Shown here piece by piece: positions 34,449 to 44,251 of a stretch of 64,000 nucleotides of DNA. The notes beneath the pieces were generated by a model. The model had not been told where the DNA came from. It ran no database searches and saw nothing but the letters and a program-made list of their open reading frames with translations. Numbering within the stretch: the first letter of the stretch is position 1; each line of letters starts with the position of its first letter. Origin of the DNA: Actinomadura flavalba DSM 45200 (GTDB taxonomy: Bacteria > Actinomycetota > Actinomycetes > Streptosporangiales > Streptosporangiaceae); contig NZ_KB894093.1 in NCBI RefSeq assembly GCF_000374305.1, positions 558,001-622,000 of the forward strand, in the 5' to 3' direction. The position numbers and the translations under genes are program-made.

Positions 34449-35613
34449 CGCCCGTCCGCCGCACCGGCCCGGCCCCGCGCACGCGGCCGCCGGGCCGGCT
34501 CGCCACAGCCGTCACGGCGGCGGCGAGCACGGTGACGCCCGCCACGCCCAGCAAGGCCGGCGTCCCGGCGGCGTCCACGACGCGTCCGCCCGCCAGCGCG
34601 CCGATCGCGATGGCGACGTTGAAGACCAGCACGAACAGCGCCGAACCGGCCTCCGGCGCCTGCGGCACGGCCCGGACGAGCCACGTCTGCATCGTCACCG
34701 ACACGCCTCCGTAGGCCAGCCCCCAGAGCACGAGCGCCCAGCCGCCCGCCCACGGGACGAGCGCCAGCGCCCCGGCCAGCACGACGCCGAGCACCGCCGC
34801 CGTCCGCACCGGATCGCGGCCCGCCGCGAGTCCCGCCGCGAACGTCCCGGCGACGCCCGCGACGCCGAACGCCAGCAGGACGACACCGACCATCTCCGCG
34901 TCCACGCGCCCGGCCAGCACGGGACGGACGTAGGTGTAGGCGGCGAAGTGGCCGAGGACCAGCAGAGCCGTCACCACGAGCCCCGCCCGGACGCCCGGCA
35001 GCCGCAGCACCTCCCGGACCGGGCCGCCCGGCTCCCGGCGCGGCGGCAGCGCCGGCAGCAGCAGCGCCAGCGCGGCGAGGACGGCCGCCGACAGCAGGGC
35101 CAGCGCGCCGAACGCCCACCGCCACCCCGCCAGCTCGCCCGCCAGCGTCGCCGCCGGGACGCCGAGCACGGACGCGACCGCGATACCGCTGAAGATCGTC
35201 GAGGTGGCGGCGGGGACGGCCGGGGCGGGCACCAGCCGTCCCGCCAGCCCGCCCGCCAGCGCCCAGACGCCGCCGATCGCGACGCCGACCAGCGTCCGTG
35301 CGACCAGCAGGACGGCGAACGACGGCGCGCACGCCGTCACCAGGTTCGCGACCGGCAGCAGGGCGGCGAGCGCGAGCAGGACCGTCCGGCGGTCACGCGC
35401 GGCGGTGCGTGACGCCACCAGCGGCGCGGCGACCGCCGCGACGAGGCCCGGGACCGTCATCGTCAGCCCGGCGGCGCCCTCCGACACCTCGAACTCTCCG
35501 GCCACGCCGCTCAGCAGCCCCACGGGCGCCATCTCGGTCGTGACCACGGTGAACGTCGCGGCGGCCACCGCGAGGACGGCGGGCAGCCCCGCGCCGAATG
35601 TCGTCTTTGGCAT
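34408..35613 (-). CDS. MFS transporter (AraJ/DHA1-like efflux family)
   Basis: 401 residues from ATG 35613, preceded by GGAGG. Twelve hydrophobic segments are visible. The N-terminal half has TEMAPVGLLSGVAGEF and the loop-2 pattern SRTAARDRRTVLL, and VARTLVGVAIGGVWALAG marks motif C-like helix 5. These are typical of drug/arabinose efflux permeases (DHA1). The substrate is unknown. It is divergent from a LysR regulator 86 bp away, the usual arrangement for a regulator and its target transporter. The 3' end overlaps bfr. Confidence 0.9.
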   Translation of the reverse strand: MPKTTFGAGLPAVLAVAAATFTVVTTEMAPVGLLSGVAGEFEVSEGAAGLTMTVPGLVAAVAAPLVASRTAARDRRTVLLALAALLPVANLVTACAPSFAVLLVARTLVGVAIGGVWALAGGLAGRLVPAPAVPAATSTIFSGIAVASVLGVPAATLAGELAGWRWAFGALALLSAAVLAALALLLPALPPRREPGGPVREVLRLPGVRAGLVVTALLVLGHFAAYTYVRPVLAGRVDAEMVGVVLLAFGVAGVAGTFAAGLAAGRDPVRTAAVLGVVLAGALALVPWAGGWALVLWGLAYGGVSVTMQTWLVRAVPQAPEAGSALFVLVFNVAIAIGALAGGRVVDAAGTPALLGVAGVTVLAAAVTAVASRPGGRVRGAGPVRRTGVSWRSEGPRRETR

Positions 35614-35699
35614 GGCCCAAGCCTCCGGGCGCGACGGTGCCCGGAACAACGCCGAAGTCCGCATGCTTGCATTAGCGGGACTCATCGACGGGAGGCGGC

Positions 35700-36605
35700 G
35701 TGGACATGCGGGAACTGGAGTGCTTCCTGGTGCTCAGCGAGGAACTGCACTTCGGCCGCGCCGCCGAGCGGCTCTACCTCTCGCAGGGACGCGTCAGCCA
35801 GCTCCTGCGCGCGCTGGAGACGCGCATCGGAGGACGGCTGCTGGAACGCACCAGCCGCCGGGTGGCGCTGACCCCGCTCGGCGAACGCTTTCTCGCGGAG
35901 CTGCGTCCCGCCTACGCGGCTCTGTCGGCGGCCGTGGCCGGGGCCCGCAGCGACGCGCGCGGCGTCACCGGCGTGCTGCGCATCGGCTTCGCCGGGACGC
36001 TCGACGAGGAGCTGATGCGCGTCGTCGCGTCCTTCGGCGAGGCCCATCCGGACTGCCGGACGCACATCGTCGAGCTGCCGCTGTCCGACCCGTTCGGCGC
36101 GGTCCGTGGCGGGGACGTGGACGGCGCGATCGTCCTCACGCCCGTCCGGGAACCCGACCTGGTGAGCGGGCCCGTCTTCTCGCGGCACCCGCCGGTGCTG
36201 GTGCTGGCGGCCGGTCATCCCCTGGCCGCGCGCTGCTCGCTGGACGCCGGCGACCTGGCCGGGGTGCCCCTCGTCGGCGTCACCGAACCGGCGCCCCGCT
36301 ACTGGCGCGAGGCGCAGGCGCCCACCGCGACCTCCGCCGGACGCCCCATCCCCCGGGGCCCGCTTTCCGCCACGCTCCAGGAGGCCCTGACCTCCGCCGC
36401 CCTCGGCCACGGCGGGCTGCTGCTGTGCGCCGCGACCGCCCGGCACCACCGCCGCGACGACCTCGCGGCCGTACCCGTGACTGGAATGCCCGACTCCGCT
36501 CTCACCCTCGTCTGGCACCCGGACGCCGTCACCGCCCGGCTACGCGCCTTCGCGGCCGTCCTGGGGGCTCACTCCGGTGCCGTGGCGGCGCGGCGCAGGA
36601 CGTAG
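35700..36605 (+). CDS. LysR-family transcriptional regulator
   Basis: 301 residues. The N-terminal winged HTH is MRELECFLVLSEELHFGRAA and YLSQGRVSQLLRALETRIGG, followed by the linker helix and an effector domain beginning GVLRIGFAGTLDEELM. GTG 35700 is five bases after GGGAGG; ATG 35706 is nearly as good. Divergence from the MFS gene suggests that it controls it. The 3' end overlaps the convergent adenylate cyclase gene by 37 bp. Confidence 0.92.
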   Translation: MDMRELECFLVLSEELHFGRAAERLYLSQGRVSQLLRALETRIGGRLLERTSRRVALTPLGERFLAELRPAYAALSAAVAGARSDARGVTGVLRIGFAGTLDEELMRVVASFGEAHPDCRTHIVELPLSDPFGAVRGGDVDGAIVLTPVREPDLVSGPVFSRHPPVLVLAAGHPLAARCSLDAGDLAGVPLVGVTEPAPRYWREAQAPTATSAGRPIPRGPLSATLQEALTSAALGHGGLLLCAATARHHRRDDLAAVPVTGMPDSALTLVWHPDAVTARLRAFAAVLGAHSGAVAARRRT

Positions 36606-37576
36606 GGCTGGATGATGCCGAGGCCGCGTACCGGGCGACGGACGATGCTCGTGGTGCGGAACGCCGGGTCGTCGTCGAGGTGCTCGGCGAGGTGTTCGTC
36701 GACGACGACGGCGCCCGGGCGGGCGAGCGACGTCAGGCGGGCGGCGAGGTTGACGGTGTTGCCGAACACGTCGCCCATGAGGGCCAGGACGGGGCCGTAG
36801 GCGACGCCGACCCGGACGTCGGGAATCTCCGTCTCGTCCTTGATCTCGGCGGCGATCGTCAGCGCGATCTCCGCGCCCACGCGGGGCGTCGCGGCGCTGA
36901 ACAGCACCTCGTCGCCGAGCGTCTTGACCAGGCGCCCGCCGCAGCCCGCGATGATGTCGGCGGCCGTCTCCTCGAACCACTCGACGACGCGGGCGAGTTC
37001 CATCTCGTCGACCTCGCGGCTCATCTGCGTGAACGACACCATGTCGGCGAAGCCGACGACGATGTCGGGGCGCAGCGGCCCCCCTTCGCCCGTGCCGGCC
37101 GTCGCGGCGGCCATGCCGCGCGTGCCCGCCGCCGCGAGCTGACGGCGCCAGGCGTGCACGACCAGGGGCTCGAAGTCACCGATGTACTTCTCCGCGATCG
37201 TGAGGATGCGGTCGACGGACTCGGCCGTCGGCAGGTCCTCGGGGTCGGCGGCCATCACGGTGACGAGCAGGTTGACCTGCCACTCGGCCAGCCGCGCCAT
37301 CGTCTGGCCGAAGGCGCGGACGAGACGGATCGCGCTGTTCTCGTCCAGCACGCCGTCGTCGATGAGGCTGCGGATGCGGCTGAGGGCGGCGACGTCGCCC
37401 GCGGTGTAGGCGACGGTGTCGTCCGGCATCGTCGGGTAGCCGAAGGCGCGCCAGACCCGGCCGGCGAACTCGCGGCCGACACCGGACAGGCGGACGGCGT
37501 CCACCCGGGTGTAGCGCAGCTCACCGCCGAGAAGCAACTCCTCGACCTGCCGGGGGTCCGGCAACTCCGGTGACAT
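36569..37576 (-). CDS. Class III adenylate/guanylate cyclase with N-terminal regulatory domain
   Basis: 335 residues from ATG 37576. Residues about 1-150 are helical and lack membrane segments (LSGVGREFAGRVWRAFGYP, AALSRIRSLIDDG), like the regulatory half of Streptomyces-type CyaA. The catalytic domain begins DIVVGFADMVSFTQMSREV, with the metal-binding Asp, and contains KTLGDEVLF, VRVGVAYGPVLALMGDVFG and NTVNLAARL. It should make cAMP in the cytoplasm. The base-selecting residues would need alignment to exclude cGMP. Confidence 0.9.
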   Translation of the reverse strand: MSPELPDPRQVEELLLGGELRYTRVDAVRLSGVGREFAGRVWRAFGYPTMPDDTVAYTAGDVAALSRIRSLIDDGVLDENSAIRLVRAFGQTMARLAEWQVNLLVTVMAADPEDLPTAESVDRILTIAEKYIGDFEPLVVHAWRRQLAAAGTRGMAAATAGTGEGGPLRPDIVVGFADMVSFTQMSREVDEMELARVVEWFEETAADIIAGCGGRLVKTLGDEVLFSAATPRVGAEIALTIAAEIKDETEIPDVRVGVAYGPVLALMGDVFGNTVNLAARLTSLARPGAVVVDEHLAEHLDDDPAFRTTSIVRRPVRGLGIIQPYVLRRAATAPE

Positions 37577-37623
37577 CTCCCTGCCCCCTCCGCCCGGTGC
37601 GTGCGCGGACATATCGTGACAGA

Positions 37624-38499
37624 TCACATCCCGGTGCGGCGGACATGCACCACATCGCCCGCACTCAGCGCCTCGTCCCCGGTGGCCGTCGCGACGACGA
37701 GACGACCCGACGCGTCCACGTCGCGGGCCGTGCCCGTCAACGTGCCGCCGCCGGGCATCTCCACCCGTACCGGGCGGCCGAGGGTGTCGCAGAGGCCCTT
37801 GTAGGTCGTGCGGAGCCCGGACCGCTCGGGGTCGCCGTCCAGGGCCGTCCACGCGTGGTACCAGGTGGCGAACTCGCGCAGGATCGCGCGCAGCAGCGGC
37901 GCCCGGTCGGTCAGCGGGGCGCCCTCGACGGCCAGCGACGTCGCCGTCGGCACCGGCAGCTCGTCCGCGCGCAGGCCCACGTTCAGCCCGACGCCGACGA
38001 CCAGCGCGTCCTCGACCTTCTCGACCAGGATGCCGGCGAGCTTGCGGTCACCGGCGAGCAGGTCGTTGGGCCACTTGAGGCGCGCGTCCACGGCCGCGTC
38101 GCCGCCCGCGCCCTCGAAGAACCGCTCGCCCTGCTGGCCGAACGCGGTCACGCGCCGGACGGCCGTCGCGACCGCGACCCCCGTGAGCAGCGGCGCCCAC
38201 CCGAGCCGCGCCACCGGCACGCGCGGACGCACCAGCACCGAGAACATCAGCCCCGACCGCGCGGGCGCCGCCCAGCTCCGTCCGAGCCGTCCCCGCCCGG
38301 CCGTCTGCTCCTCGGTGACGAGCACCGCCCCCTCGGGCGCCCCCGCCCGCGCTGCCTCGGCGAGATCGGCGTTGGTCGACCCGGTCTCCCGGACGACGCG
38401 CACGTCGGTCCACAGCCCTTCCCCGTCCACCAGCACCCGCCTCAGCCCCCGCTCACTCAACGGCGGCCGCTCCAGATCCCCATACGCCGACTCACTCAC
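37624..38499 (-). CDS. birA: Biotin--[acetyl-CoA-carboxylase] ligase
   Basis: 291 residues from GTG 38499. It lacks the N-terminal DNA-binding domain of bifunctional BirA. The biotin/ATP loop TAGRGRLGRSWAAP, LKWPNDLL, KLAGILVE and GVGLNVG are all present, and the C-terminal SH3-like domain closes with DASGRLVVAT. It charges biotin as biotinyl-AMP and attaches it to carboxylase carrier domains; the propionyl-CoA carboxylase subunits at 42.6-44.5 kb are natural partners, although no biotin-carrying alpha subunit is in this window. Confidence 0.94.
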   Translation of the reverse strand: MSESAYGDLERPPLSERGLRRVLVDGEGLWTDVRVVRETGSTNADLAEAARAGAPEGAVLVTEEQTAGRGRLGRSWAAPARSGLMFSVLVRPRVPVARLGWAPLLTGVAVATAVRRVTAFGQQGERFFEGAGGDAAVDARLKWPNDLLAGDRKLAGILVEKVEDALVVGVGLNVGLRADELPVPTATSLAVEGAPLTDRAPLLRAILREFATWYHAWTALDGDPERSGLRTTYKGLCDTLGRPVRVEMPGGGTLTGTARDVDASGRLVVATATGDEALSAGDVVHVRRTGM

Positions 38500-38578
38500 C
38501 CCTCCATCCAACCCCACCCGAGCCCCGCCGCGCCCCCGCCCCACTTCCCCGACATTTCCTCCGCCTCGAACGGGAATT

Positions 38579-39007
38579 ATGCCCACAATGCTCCGAACAC
38601 CAGTTCGGACGCCAGTCAAATCCCTAGCCGACGGCCCCGACTCCGACGCCTTCCTCGACGCCGCGTGCCAGGCCACCGGCGTCCTGTACGACCAGAACAA
38701 GGATCTCGGCAAGCGGTACTATGACCACGTGGTAGCGGTCGTGGGCACGCTCTTCCGCGAAAGGCTGGCAAACCTGATGAACGACACGCCTTACTACAGC
38801 GCCGTCCTCCGCAACGCCCAGGCCGAGGGCCAGGCCATGGGCAAGGTCCAGTACCTTCTCCAGGTGCTCGAGACCCGCAACGTCAAGTTGTCCGACTCTC
38901 TGCGGCAGATGGTGCTGGACACCACCGACCCGGAGCAGCTCGACACGTGGTTCGCGCGGGCGCTCACCGCCCACACGGCCGAAGACGTCTTCGCGCCCCG
39001 TCACTGA
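38579..39007 (+). CDS. C-terminal-type fragment of an Rpn/PDDEXK-like family, function unknown
   Basis: 142 residues from ATG 38579; ATG 38588 is an alternative and both lack a strong ribosome-binding site. The second half (QAEGQAMGKVQYLLQVLETR, SLRQMVLDTTDPEQLDTWFARALTA, EDVF) resembles the C-terminus of Rpn/PD-(D/E)xK-type proteins, which are common in actinobacteria. The N-terminal nuclease domain expected in those proteins is missing, so this may be a truncated relic. It ends just before a long inverted repeat. Confidence 0.6.
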   Translation: MPTMLRTPVRTPVKSLADGPDSDAFLDAACQATGVLYDQNKDLGKRYYDHVVAVVGTLFRERLANLMNDTPYYSAVLRNAQAEGQAMGKVQYLLQVLETRNVKLSDSLRQMVLDTTDPEQLDTWFARALTAHTAEDVFAPRH

Positions 39008-39018
39008 ACCGCGCCTGA

Positions 39019-39075
39019 GACGCCTCTCCGAGTCTCCGGTCATCGTCAGGGTGGCCGGAGGCTCGGAGGGGCGTC
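39019..39075. terminator. 21-bp imperfect inverted repeat, likely terminator
   Basis: 39019-39039 pairs with 39055-39075 at 19 of 21 positions around a 15-nt loop. It lies 12 bp past the stop of the upstream gene and 17 bp before the enoyl-CoA hydratase start. Confidence 0.6.
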
Positions 39076-39092
39076 GTGCTTAGAGTGCTCGC

Positions 39093-39866
39093 ATGAACGG
39101 TGTGGTGTTGCGGCGCGAGGGGCATGTCGCGGAGGTCGTGTTCGATCGGCCCGAGGCGATGAACGCGTTGTCGTCGGGGATGGCACGGCGGCTGGCGGAG
39201 GTGTGCGGAGAGGTCGCGGCGGACGCCTCCGTGCGGGCGGTCGTGGTGTCGGCCGCCGGGGAGCGGGCGTTCTGCGTTGGCGCCGATCTCAAGGAACGCA
39301 ACGCCATGAGCGATGCGGAGATCTTCGCGCAGCGGCCCCTGTTCCGGGCGGCGTTCGGGGGCGTGCTCGACCTGCCGCAGCCGACCGTCGCGGCCGTGCA
39401 CGGGTTCGCGCTCGGGGGCGGGTGCGAGTTCGCGCTGTCGTGCGATCTCGTCGTGGCCGACGAGTCGGCCGTGTTCGGGCTGCCGGAGGTGACCGTCGGG
39501 CTGGTGCCGGGCGGGGGCGGGACGCAGCTCGCGCTACGGCGGCTCGGCGCCGGACGGGCCGCCGACCTGGTCCTGACGGGACGCCGCGTCCCCGCCGACG
39601 AGGCGGCGCGGATCGGGCTCGTCGACCGGCTCGTCGCCACCGGGTCCGCGCGGGACGAGGCGATGGACGTCGCCCGCACGATCGCCCGCAACTCGCCCGC
39701 GGCCGTCCGCGCCGCCAAGCGGGCCCTGCGCCACGGGCACGGGCTCGACCTGGCCGCCGCCCTCGACGTCGAGGACGCCGCCTGGCGCACCGCCGCGTTC
39801 TCCCCCGACCGGCGCGAGGGCATCGCCGCGTTCGCCGAGAAGCGCGACCCGGACTGGCCGTCCTGA
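39093..39866 (+). CDS. Enoyl-CoA hydratase/isomerase family protein
   Basis: 257 residues. Crotonase fold with FCVGADLKERNAM forming the CoA/oxyanion region, VHGFALGGGCEFALSCDL with the first Glu, and FGLPEVTVGLVPGGGGTQ with the second catalytic-site Glu. NSPAAVRAAKRAL is the usual C-terminal helix. Both glutamates suggest a true hydratase in beta-oxidation or a related pathway. Not clustered with other beta-oxidation genes here, though an acyl-CoA dehydrogenase is 20 kb away. Substrate is unknown. Confidence 0.9.
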   Translation: MNGVVLRREGHVAEVVFDRPEAMNALSSGMARRLAEVCGEVAADASVRAVVVSAAGERAFCVGADLKERNAMSDAEIFAQRPLFRAAFGGVLDLPQPTVAAVHGFALGGGCEFALSCDLVVADESAVFGLPEVTVGLVPGGGGTQLALRRLGAGRAADLVLTGRRVPADEAARIGLVDRLVATGSARDEAMDVARTIARNSPAAVRAAKRALRHGHGLDLAAALDVEDAAWRTAAFSPDRREGIAAFAEKRDPDWPS

Positions 39867-39888
39867 CGCGCTTCCCGGCGGGACGGGG

Positions 39889-42513
39889 TCAGCCGGTGTT
39901 CTGGAGGCCCGCCGCGACGCCGTTGACGGACAGCAGCAGCAGGTCGTCCAGGTGGCCGCGCTCGGTCTCGTCCTCGACGCCGGCGCGCAGCGCGGTCAGC
40001 GCGCGGAGTTGCAGGTGCGACAGCGCGTCCACGTACGGGTTGCGGAGTTCGACGGCGCGCGACAGCACCTTGCGGTTCTCCAGCAGCCGGTCGTGCCCGG
40101 TGACGGCCAGGACGAGCCGCAGCGTCCGGTCGTACTCGGCCAGCACGGTCTCGGTGAGTTCGGGACGGCCGCCCAGCTCCAGGTACCGCGCGGCGATCGA
40201 CCGGTCGGACTTGGCCAGGCTCATCTCCGCGTTGTCCAGCAGCGTCTGGAACAGCGGCCACGACGCGTAGGCGTCCTGGAGTTCGGTGAGGGCCGCGCCG
40301 TCGGACGACACGGCGGCCAGGCCGCTGCCGAGGCCGTACCAGCCGGGCAGGTTCACGCGGGTCTGCGTCCAGGCGAACACCCACGGGATGGCCCGCAGGT
40401 CCTCCAGGCCGCGCGCCGCCTTGCGGCGGGCCGGGCGGGAGCCGATGCGCAGGTCGGCGATCTCGCCGAGCGGGCTGACCTGCGCGAACCACGCGGCGAA
40501 GCCGTCGGCCTCGATGAGCGACCGGAACGACGACCGGGCCGCCTCGGAGATCTTGTCGGCGAGCGGGCGGAACCGCGCGGCGGCGGCGCGGGCGCGGTCC
40601 TGGACGGCGTCCGTGGACGCCATGAGCACGGCGTTCGTCACCTGCTCGACGTGCCGTCGCGCGATCTCCGGGTGCCCGTAGCGGGCGAAGATGACCTCGC
40701 CCTGCTCGGTCACCTTGAACCGTCCGGCGACCGATCCGGGGGCCTGCGCGAGGATCGCCCGGTTCGCCGGGCCGCCGCCGCGTCCCAGCGACCCGCCCCG
40801 GCCGTGGAACAGCGTGAGGACGATGTCGTGGGCGGCGGCGAACTCGGCCAGCGCCTCCTGCGTGTCGTACAGGCGCAGGGTGGCGCTGGTGGGGCCGAGC
40901 TGCTTGGCCGAGTCGGAGTAGCCGAGCATGACCTCCAGCCGGCGGCCGGTCGCGTCCAGCCGCCGCCGCACTGCGGGCAGCTCCAGCATCCCGGCCAGGA
41001 CGGACGGGGCGCGCTCCAGGTCCTCGCCGGTCTCGAACAGCGGGATGACGTCCAGGACGGGCGCGTTCTCACCGAGCGAGGCGGCCAGTTCGTGCACGTT
41101 CGCGATGTCCTGCGCGGACCGGGTGAACGACACGACGTAGCGGGAGCAGGCCGCCACCCCGAACCGCCGCTGAATCCACGCCACGACCCGCAGCGTCTCC
41201 AGGATCTCGTCGGTCATCTCGTCGCGCTCACCGCCCGCGCGGACCTGCTCGACGGCCTTCTCGTGCAGCTCGGAGTGCTGCCGGATCTCCAGCTCCGCGA
41301 GGTGGAACCCGAACGTCTCGACCTGCCAGACGAGGTGCTGGACGCGTCCCCAAGCCTGCCGGGCGGCCCCGGCGGCGGCGAGGGAGTCCTGGACGGTGCG
41401 CAGGTCGGTGAGCAGTTCGTCCGGCGACGCGTAGGCCAGGTCGGCGTTGCGTTCGCGGGTCGCGGCGATGCGCTCGGCGGCGTGCATGAGCAGCCGCCGG
41501 TGCGGCTCGCCCGGCGAGCGCCGGTCGATGGCGGCCATCCGCTCGGGGTGGGCGGTACGGGCGGCGGCGAGCGCGTTGAGCAGGGCGTCCGACGGCGGCG
41601 TGGTCGTCTCGTGGACGGTCAGCTCGCGGCCGATCCGCGCGCAGGTGTTCTCCAGGGCGCGCAGCACGTGCTCGGCCTGGATGCCGACGGCGTCGCGGGT
41701 GGTCTGCGCGGTGACGAACGGGTTGCCGTCGCGGTCGCCGCCGATCCAGCTCCCGAACCGCAGGTAGGCGCGGACGTGCGGCGGGACGGCGCCGGTGCCC
41801 TCGGGGTCGATCGCGGCGTCGAGCGCCCGGTAGATGCGCGGGACGACGCGGAAGATCGTCTCGTCGAACGCGGCCATGGCGGTGCGGACCTCGTCGAGCG
41901 GGTCCATCTGGGTCGTGCGGCGCAGCGCGGTGCGCCACAGCAGGTCGATCTCCTCGCGGAGCCGCCGTTCGGTGTCGGCGCGCTCGGCGACGCCGGGGCC
42001 GCGGTCGAGGACGGTGAGCAGGTCGCTGATGCGCTGGATGGCGGTGACGACGGCGCGGCGCCGCGCCTCGGTGGGGTGCGCGGTGAACACGGGCCGCACC
42101 TCCAGCCCGTCCAGGACCTCGGCGAGCCGGTCGCCGGTGGACGCGCGGATCTCCTCGACGGCGGCGGCGACCGACGACGGCACGACCTCGCCGGTGTCGC
42201 GTTCGCGCAGCGTCCGGATGCGGTGGTGCTCCTCGGCCAGGTTCGTCAGGTGGAAGTAGACGGTGAACGCCCGCGCGACGAGCCCGGCACGTTCCAGCGA
42301 CCACCCGTCCACCAGCGCGGTGACCTCCTCGCCGGGGATCTCCCCGCGCCGCGCCGCGATGACGGCGTGCCGCAGCCGCTCGACGTCGTCCAGCAACCCC
42401 TGCCCGCCGTACTCGACCAGCCCGTCCCCGAGCAGCCCTCCGAGCAGCCGGACGTCCCGCCGCAGCGGATCGGGCAGGTCGTGCCGGAGCAGATCACGCG
42501 TCTTGGTAGCCAC
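39889..42513 (-). CDS. ppc: Phosphoenolpyruvate carboxylase
   Basis: 874 residues from GTG 42513. It carboxylates PEP to oxaloacetate, an anaplerotic reaction. Key sites are FTAHPTEARRR with the catalytic His, the loop MLGYSDSAKQLG, FHGRGGSLGRGGGP with the Gly/Arg-rich active-site loop, FKVTEQGEVI, and the C-terminal GLQNTG that ends all PEPCs and carries the allosteric/active-site Asn. All are intact. It is divergent from the propionyl-CoA carboxylase gene 119 bp away. Confidence 0.96.
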   Translation of the reverse strand: MATKTRDLLRHDLPDPLRRDVRLLGGLLGDGLVEYGGQGLLDDVERLRHAVIAARRGEIPGEEVTALVDGWSLERAGLVARAFTVYFHLTNLAEEHHRIRTLRERDTGEVVPSSVAAAVEEIRASTGDRLAEVLDGLEVRPVFTAHPTEARRRAVVTAIQRISDLLTVLDRGPGVAERADTERRLREEIDLLWRTALRRTTQMDPLDEVRTAMAAFDETIFRVVPRIYRALDAAIDPEGTGAVPPHVRAYLRFGSWIGGDRDGNPFVTAQTTRDAVGIQAEHVLRALENTCARIGRELTVHETTTPPSDALLNALAAARTAHPERMAAIDRRSPGEPHRRLLMHAAERIAATRERNADLAYASPDELLTDLRTVQDSLAAAGAARQAWGRVQHLVWQVETFGFHLAELEIRQHSELHEKAVEQVRAGGERDEMTDEILETLRVVAWIQRRFGVAACSRYVVSFTRSAQDIANVHELAASLGENAPVLDVIPLFETGEDLERAPSVLAGMLELPAVRRRLDATGRRLEVMLGYSDSAKQLGPTSATLRLYDTQEALAEFAAAHDIVLTLFHGRGGSLGRGGGPANRAILAQAPGSVAGRFKVTEQGEVIFARYGHPEIARRHVEQVTNAVLMASTDAVQDRARAAAARFRPLADKISEAARSSFRSLIEADGFAAWFAQVSPLGEIADLRIGSRPARRKAARGLEDLRAIPWVFAWTQTRVNLPGWYGLGSGLAAVSSDGAALTELQDAYASWPLFQTLLDNAEMSLAKSDRSIAARYLELGGRPELTETVLAEYDRTLRLVLAVTGHDRLLENRKVLSRAVELRNPYVDALSHLQLRALTALRAGVEDETERGHLDDLLLLSVNGVAAGLQNTG

Positions 42514-42632
42514 CCCCCAAGCGTATTGACTCCACTCCCCCGGCAATAGCACGGGGATCACACCGCCGCGTCGCTGAATCGGCGTGACCCCGCGGGTCAC
42601 GCGGGGATCGGCCGGTGGCTACGCTGGCCCGC

Positions 42633-44231
42633 ATGGCGATGGAAGCTCCTGAACCCCTGGCGGACGGCGAGATCGACATTCACACGACCGCGGGCAAGAT
42701 CGCGGACCTGGAGCGGCGGCGGTACGAGGCCGTGCACGCGGGGTCGGCGGCGGCGGTCGAGAAGCAGCACGCCAAGGGGAAGATGACGGCGCGCGAGCGG
42801 GTCGACGCGCTGCTGGACGAGGGTTCGTTCACCGAGTTCGACGAGTTCGCGCGGCACCGGTCGACGATGTTCGGGCTGGAGAAGAAGCGGCCCTACAGCG
42901 ACGGCGTCGTCATCGGGCACGGCACGGTGGACGGGCGCCCGGTGTGCGTGTTCTCGCAGGACGTGATGGCGTTCGGCGGGTCGCTCGGCGAGGTGTACGG
43001 CGAGAAGATCGTCAAGATGCTCGACCTGGCGCTGAAGACCGGCTGCCCGATCGTCGGCATCAACGAGGGCGGCGGCGCGCGCATCCAGGAGGGCGTGGTC
43101 GCGCTCGGGCTGTACGCGGAGATCTTCAAGCGGAACGTGCACGCGTCCGGCGTCATCCCGCAGATCTCGCTGATCATGGGCGCGGCGGCGGGCGGGCACG
43201 TGTACTCCCCGGCACTGACCGACTTCGTCGTCATGGTCGACCAGACGTCGCACATGTTCATCACCGGCCCGGACGTCATCAAGACGGTCACCGGCGAGTC
43301 GGTCACGATGGAGGAGCTGGGCGGCGCGAACGCGCACAACACCCGGTCCGGCGTGGCGCACTACCAGGGCTCCGACGAGCAGGACGCCATCGACTACGTC
43401 AAGTCGCTGCTGTCGTACCTGCCGTCCAACAACCTGTCGGACCCGCCCGCGTTCGACGCCCCCGCCGACCCGGCCGACCTGGTGCCCGAGCTGGACACCC
43501 TCATCCCCGACTCGCCGAACCAGCCCTACGACATGCACCGGGTCATCGAGGCGGTCGTGGACGAGGGCGACTTCCTGGAGGTCCAGGAGCTGTTCGCGCC
43601 GAACATCGTCGTCGGGTTCGGGCGCGTGGAGGGCCGTCCGGTCGGCATCGTGGCGAACCAGCCGATGCAGTTCGCGGGGACGCTCGACATCCACGCGTCC
43701 GAGAAGGCCGCCCGGTTCATCCGCACCTGCGACGCGTTCAACGTGCCGGTGCTGACGTTCGTCGACGTTCCGGGCTTCCTGCCTGGAACGGACCAGGAGT
43801 GGAACGGCATCATCCGGCGCGGCGCCAAGCTGCTGTACGCGTACGCGGAGGCGACGGTGCCGCTCGTCACCGTGATCACGCGGAAGGCGTACGGCGGCGC
43901 GTACGACGTCATGGGCTCCAAGCACCTCGGCGCCGACGTGAACCTGGCCTGGCCGACGGCGCAGATCGCGGTCATGGGCGCGCAGGGCGCGGTGAACATC
44001 CTGTACCGCCGCGAGCTGGCCGCCTCCGACGACCCCGACACCCGCCGCGCCGAGCTGATCACCGAGTACGAGGACACGCTGGCGAACCCGTACATCGCGG
44101 CCGAGCGCGGCTACGTCGACGCGGTCATCAAGCCGTCGGAGACGCGCGGGCAGGTCGTCAAGGCACTGCGGGCACTGCGGGAGAAGCGCGCGACGCTGCC
44201 GCCGAAGAAGCATGGCAACATCCCGCTGTGA
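42633..44231 (+). CDS. Propionyl-CoA carboxylase beta subunit (carboxyltransferase)
   Basis: 532 residues from ATG 42633; GTG 42615 and ATG 42639 are alternatives. Carboxyltransferase with [19 protein letters not shown] in the first crotonase-like half and [39 protein letters not shown] in the second. The Asp in GGAYD matches the position reported to favour propionyl-CoA over acetyl-CoA in Streptomyces PccB. It moves carboxyl from carboxybiotin to acyl-CoA, giving methylmalonyl-CoA. The epsilon subunit follows with coupling; the biotinylated alpha subunit is encoded elsewhere. Confidence 0.95.
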   Translation: MAMEAPEPLADGEIDIHTTAGKIADLERRRYEAVHAGSAAAVEKQHAKGKMTARERVDALLDEGSFTEFDEFARHRSTMFGLEKKRPYSDGVVIGHGTVDGRPVCVFSQDVMAFGGSLGEVYGEKIVKMLDLALKTGCPIVGINEGGGARIQEGVVALGLYAEIFKRNVHASGVIPQISLIMGAAAGGHVYSPALTDFVVMVDQTSHMFITGPDVIKTVTGESVTMEELGGANAHNTRSGVAHYQGSDEQDAIDYVKSLLSYLPSNNLSDPPAFDAPADPADLVPELDTLIPDSPNQPYDMHRVIEAVVDEGDFLEVQELFAPNIVVGFGRVEGRPVGIVANQPMQFAGTLDIHASEKAARFIRTCDAFNVPVLTFVDVPGFLPGTDQEWNGIIRRGAKLLYAYAEATVPLVTVITRKAYGGAYDVMGSKHLGADVNLAWPTAQIAVMGAQGAVNILYRRELAASDDPDTRRAELITEYEDTLANPYIAAERGYVDAVIKPSETRGQVVKALRALREKRATLPPKKHGNIPL

Positions 44232-44251
44232 CGGCACGAGGAGGGACGGCC

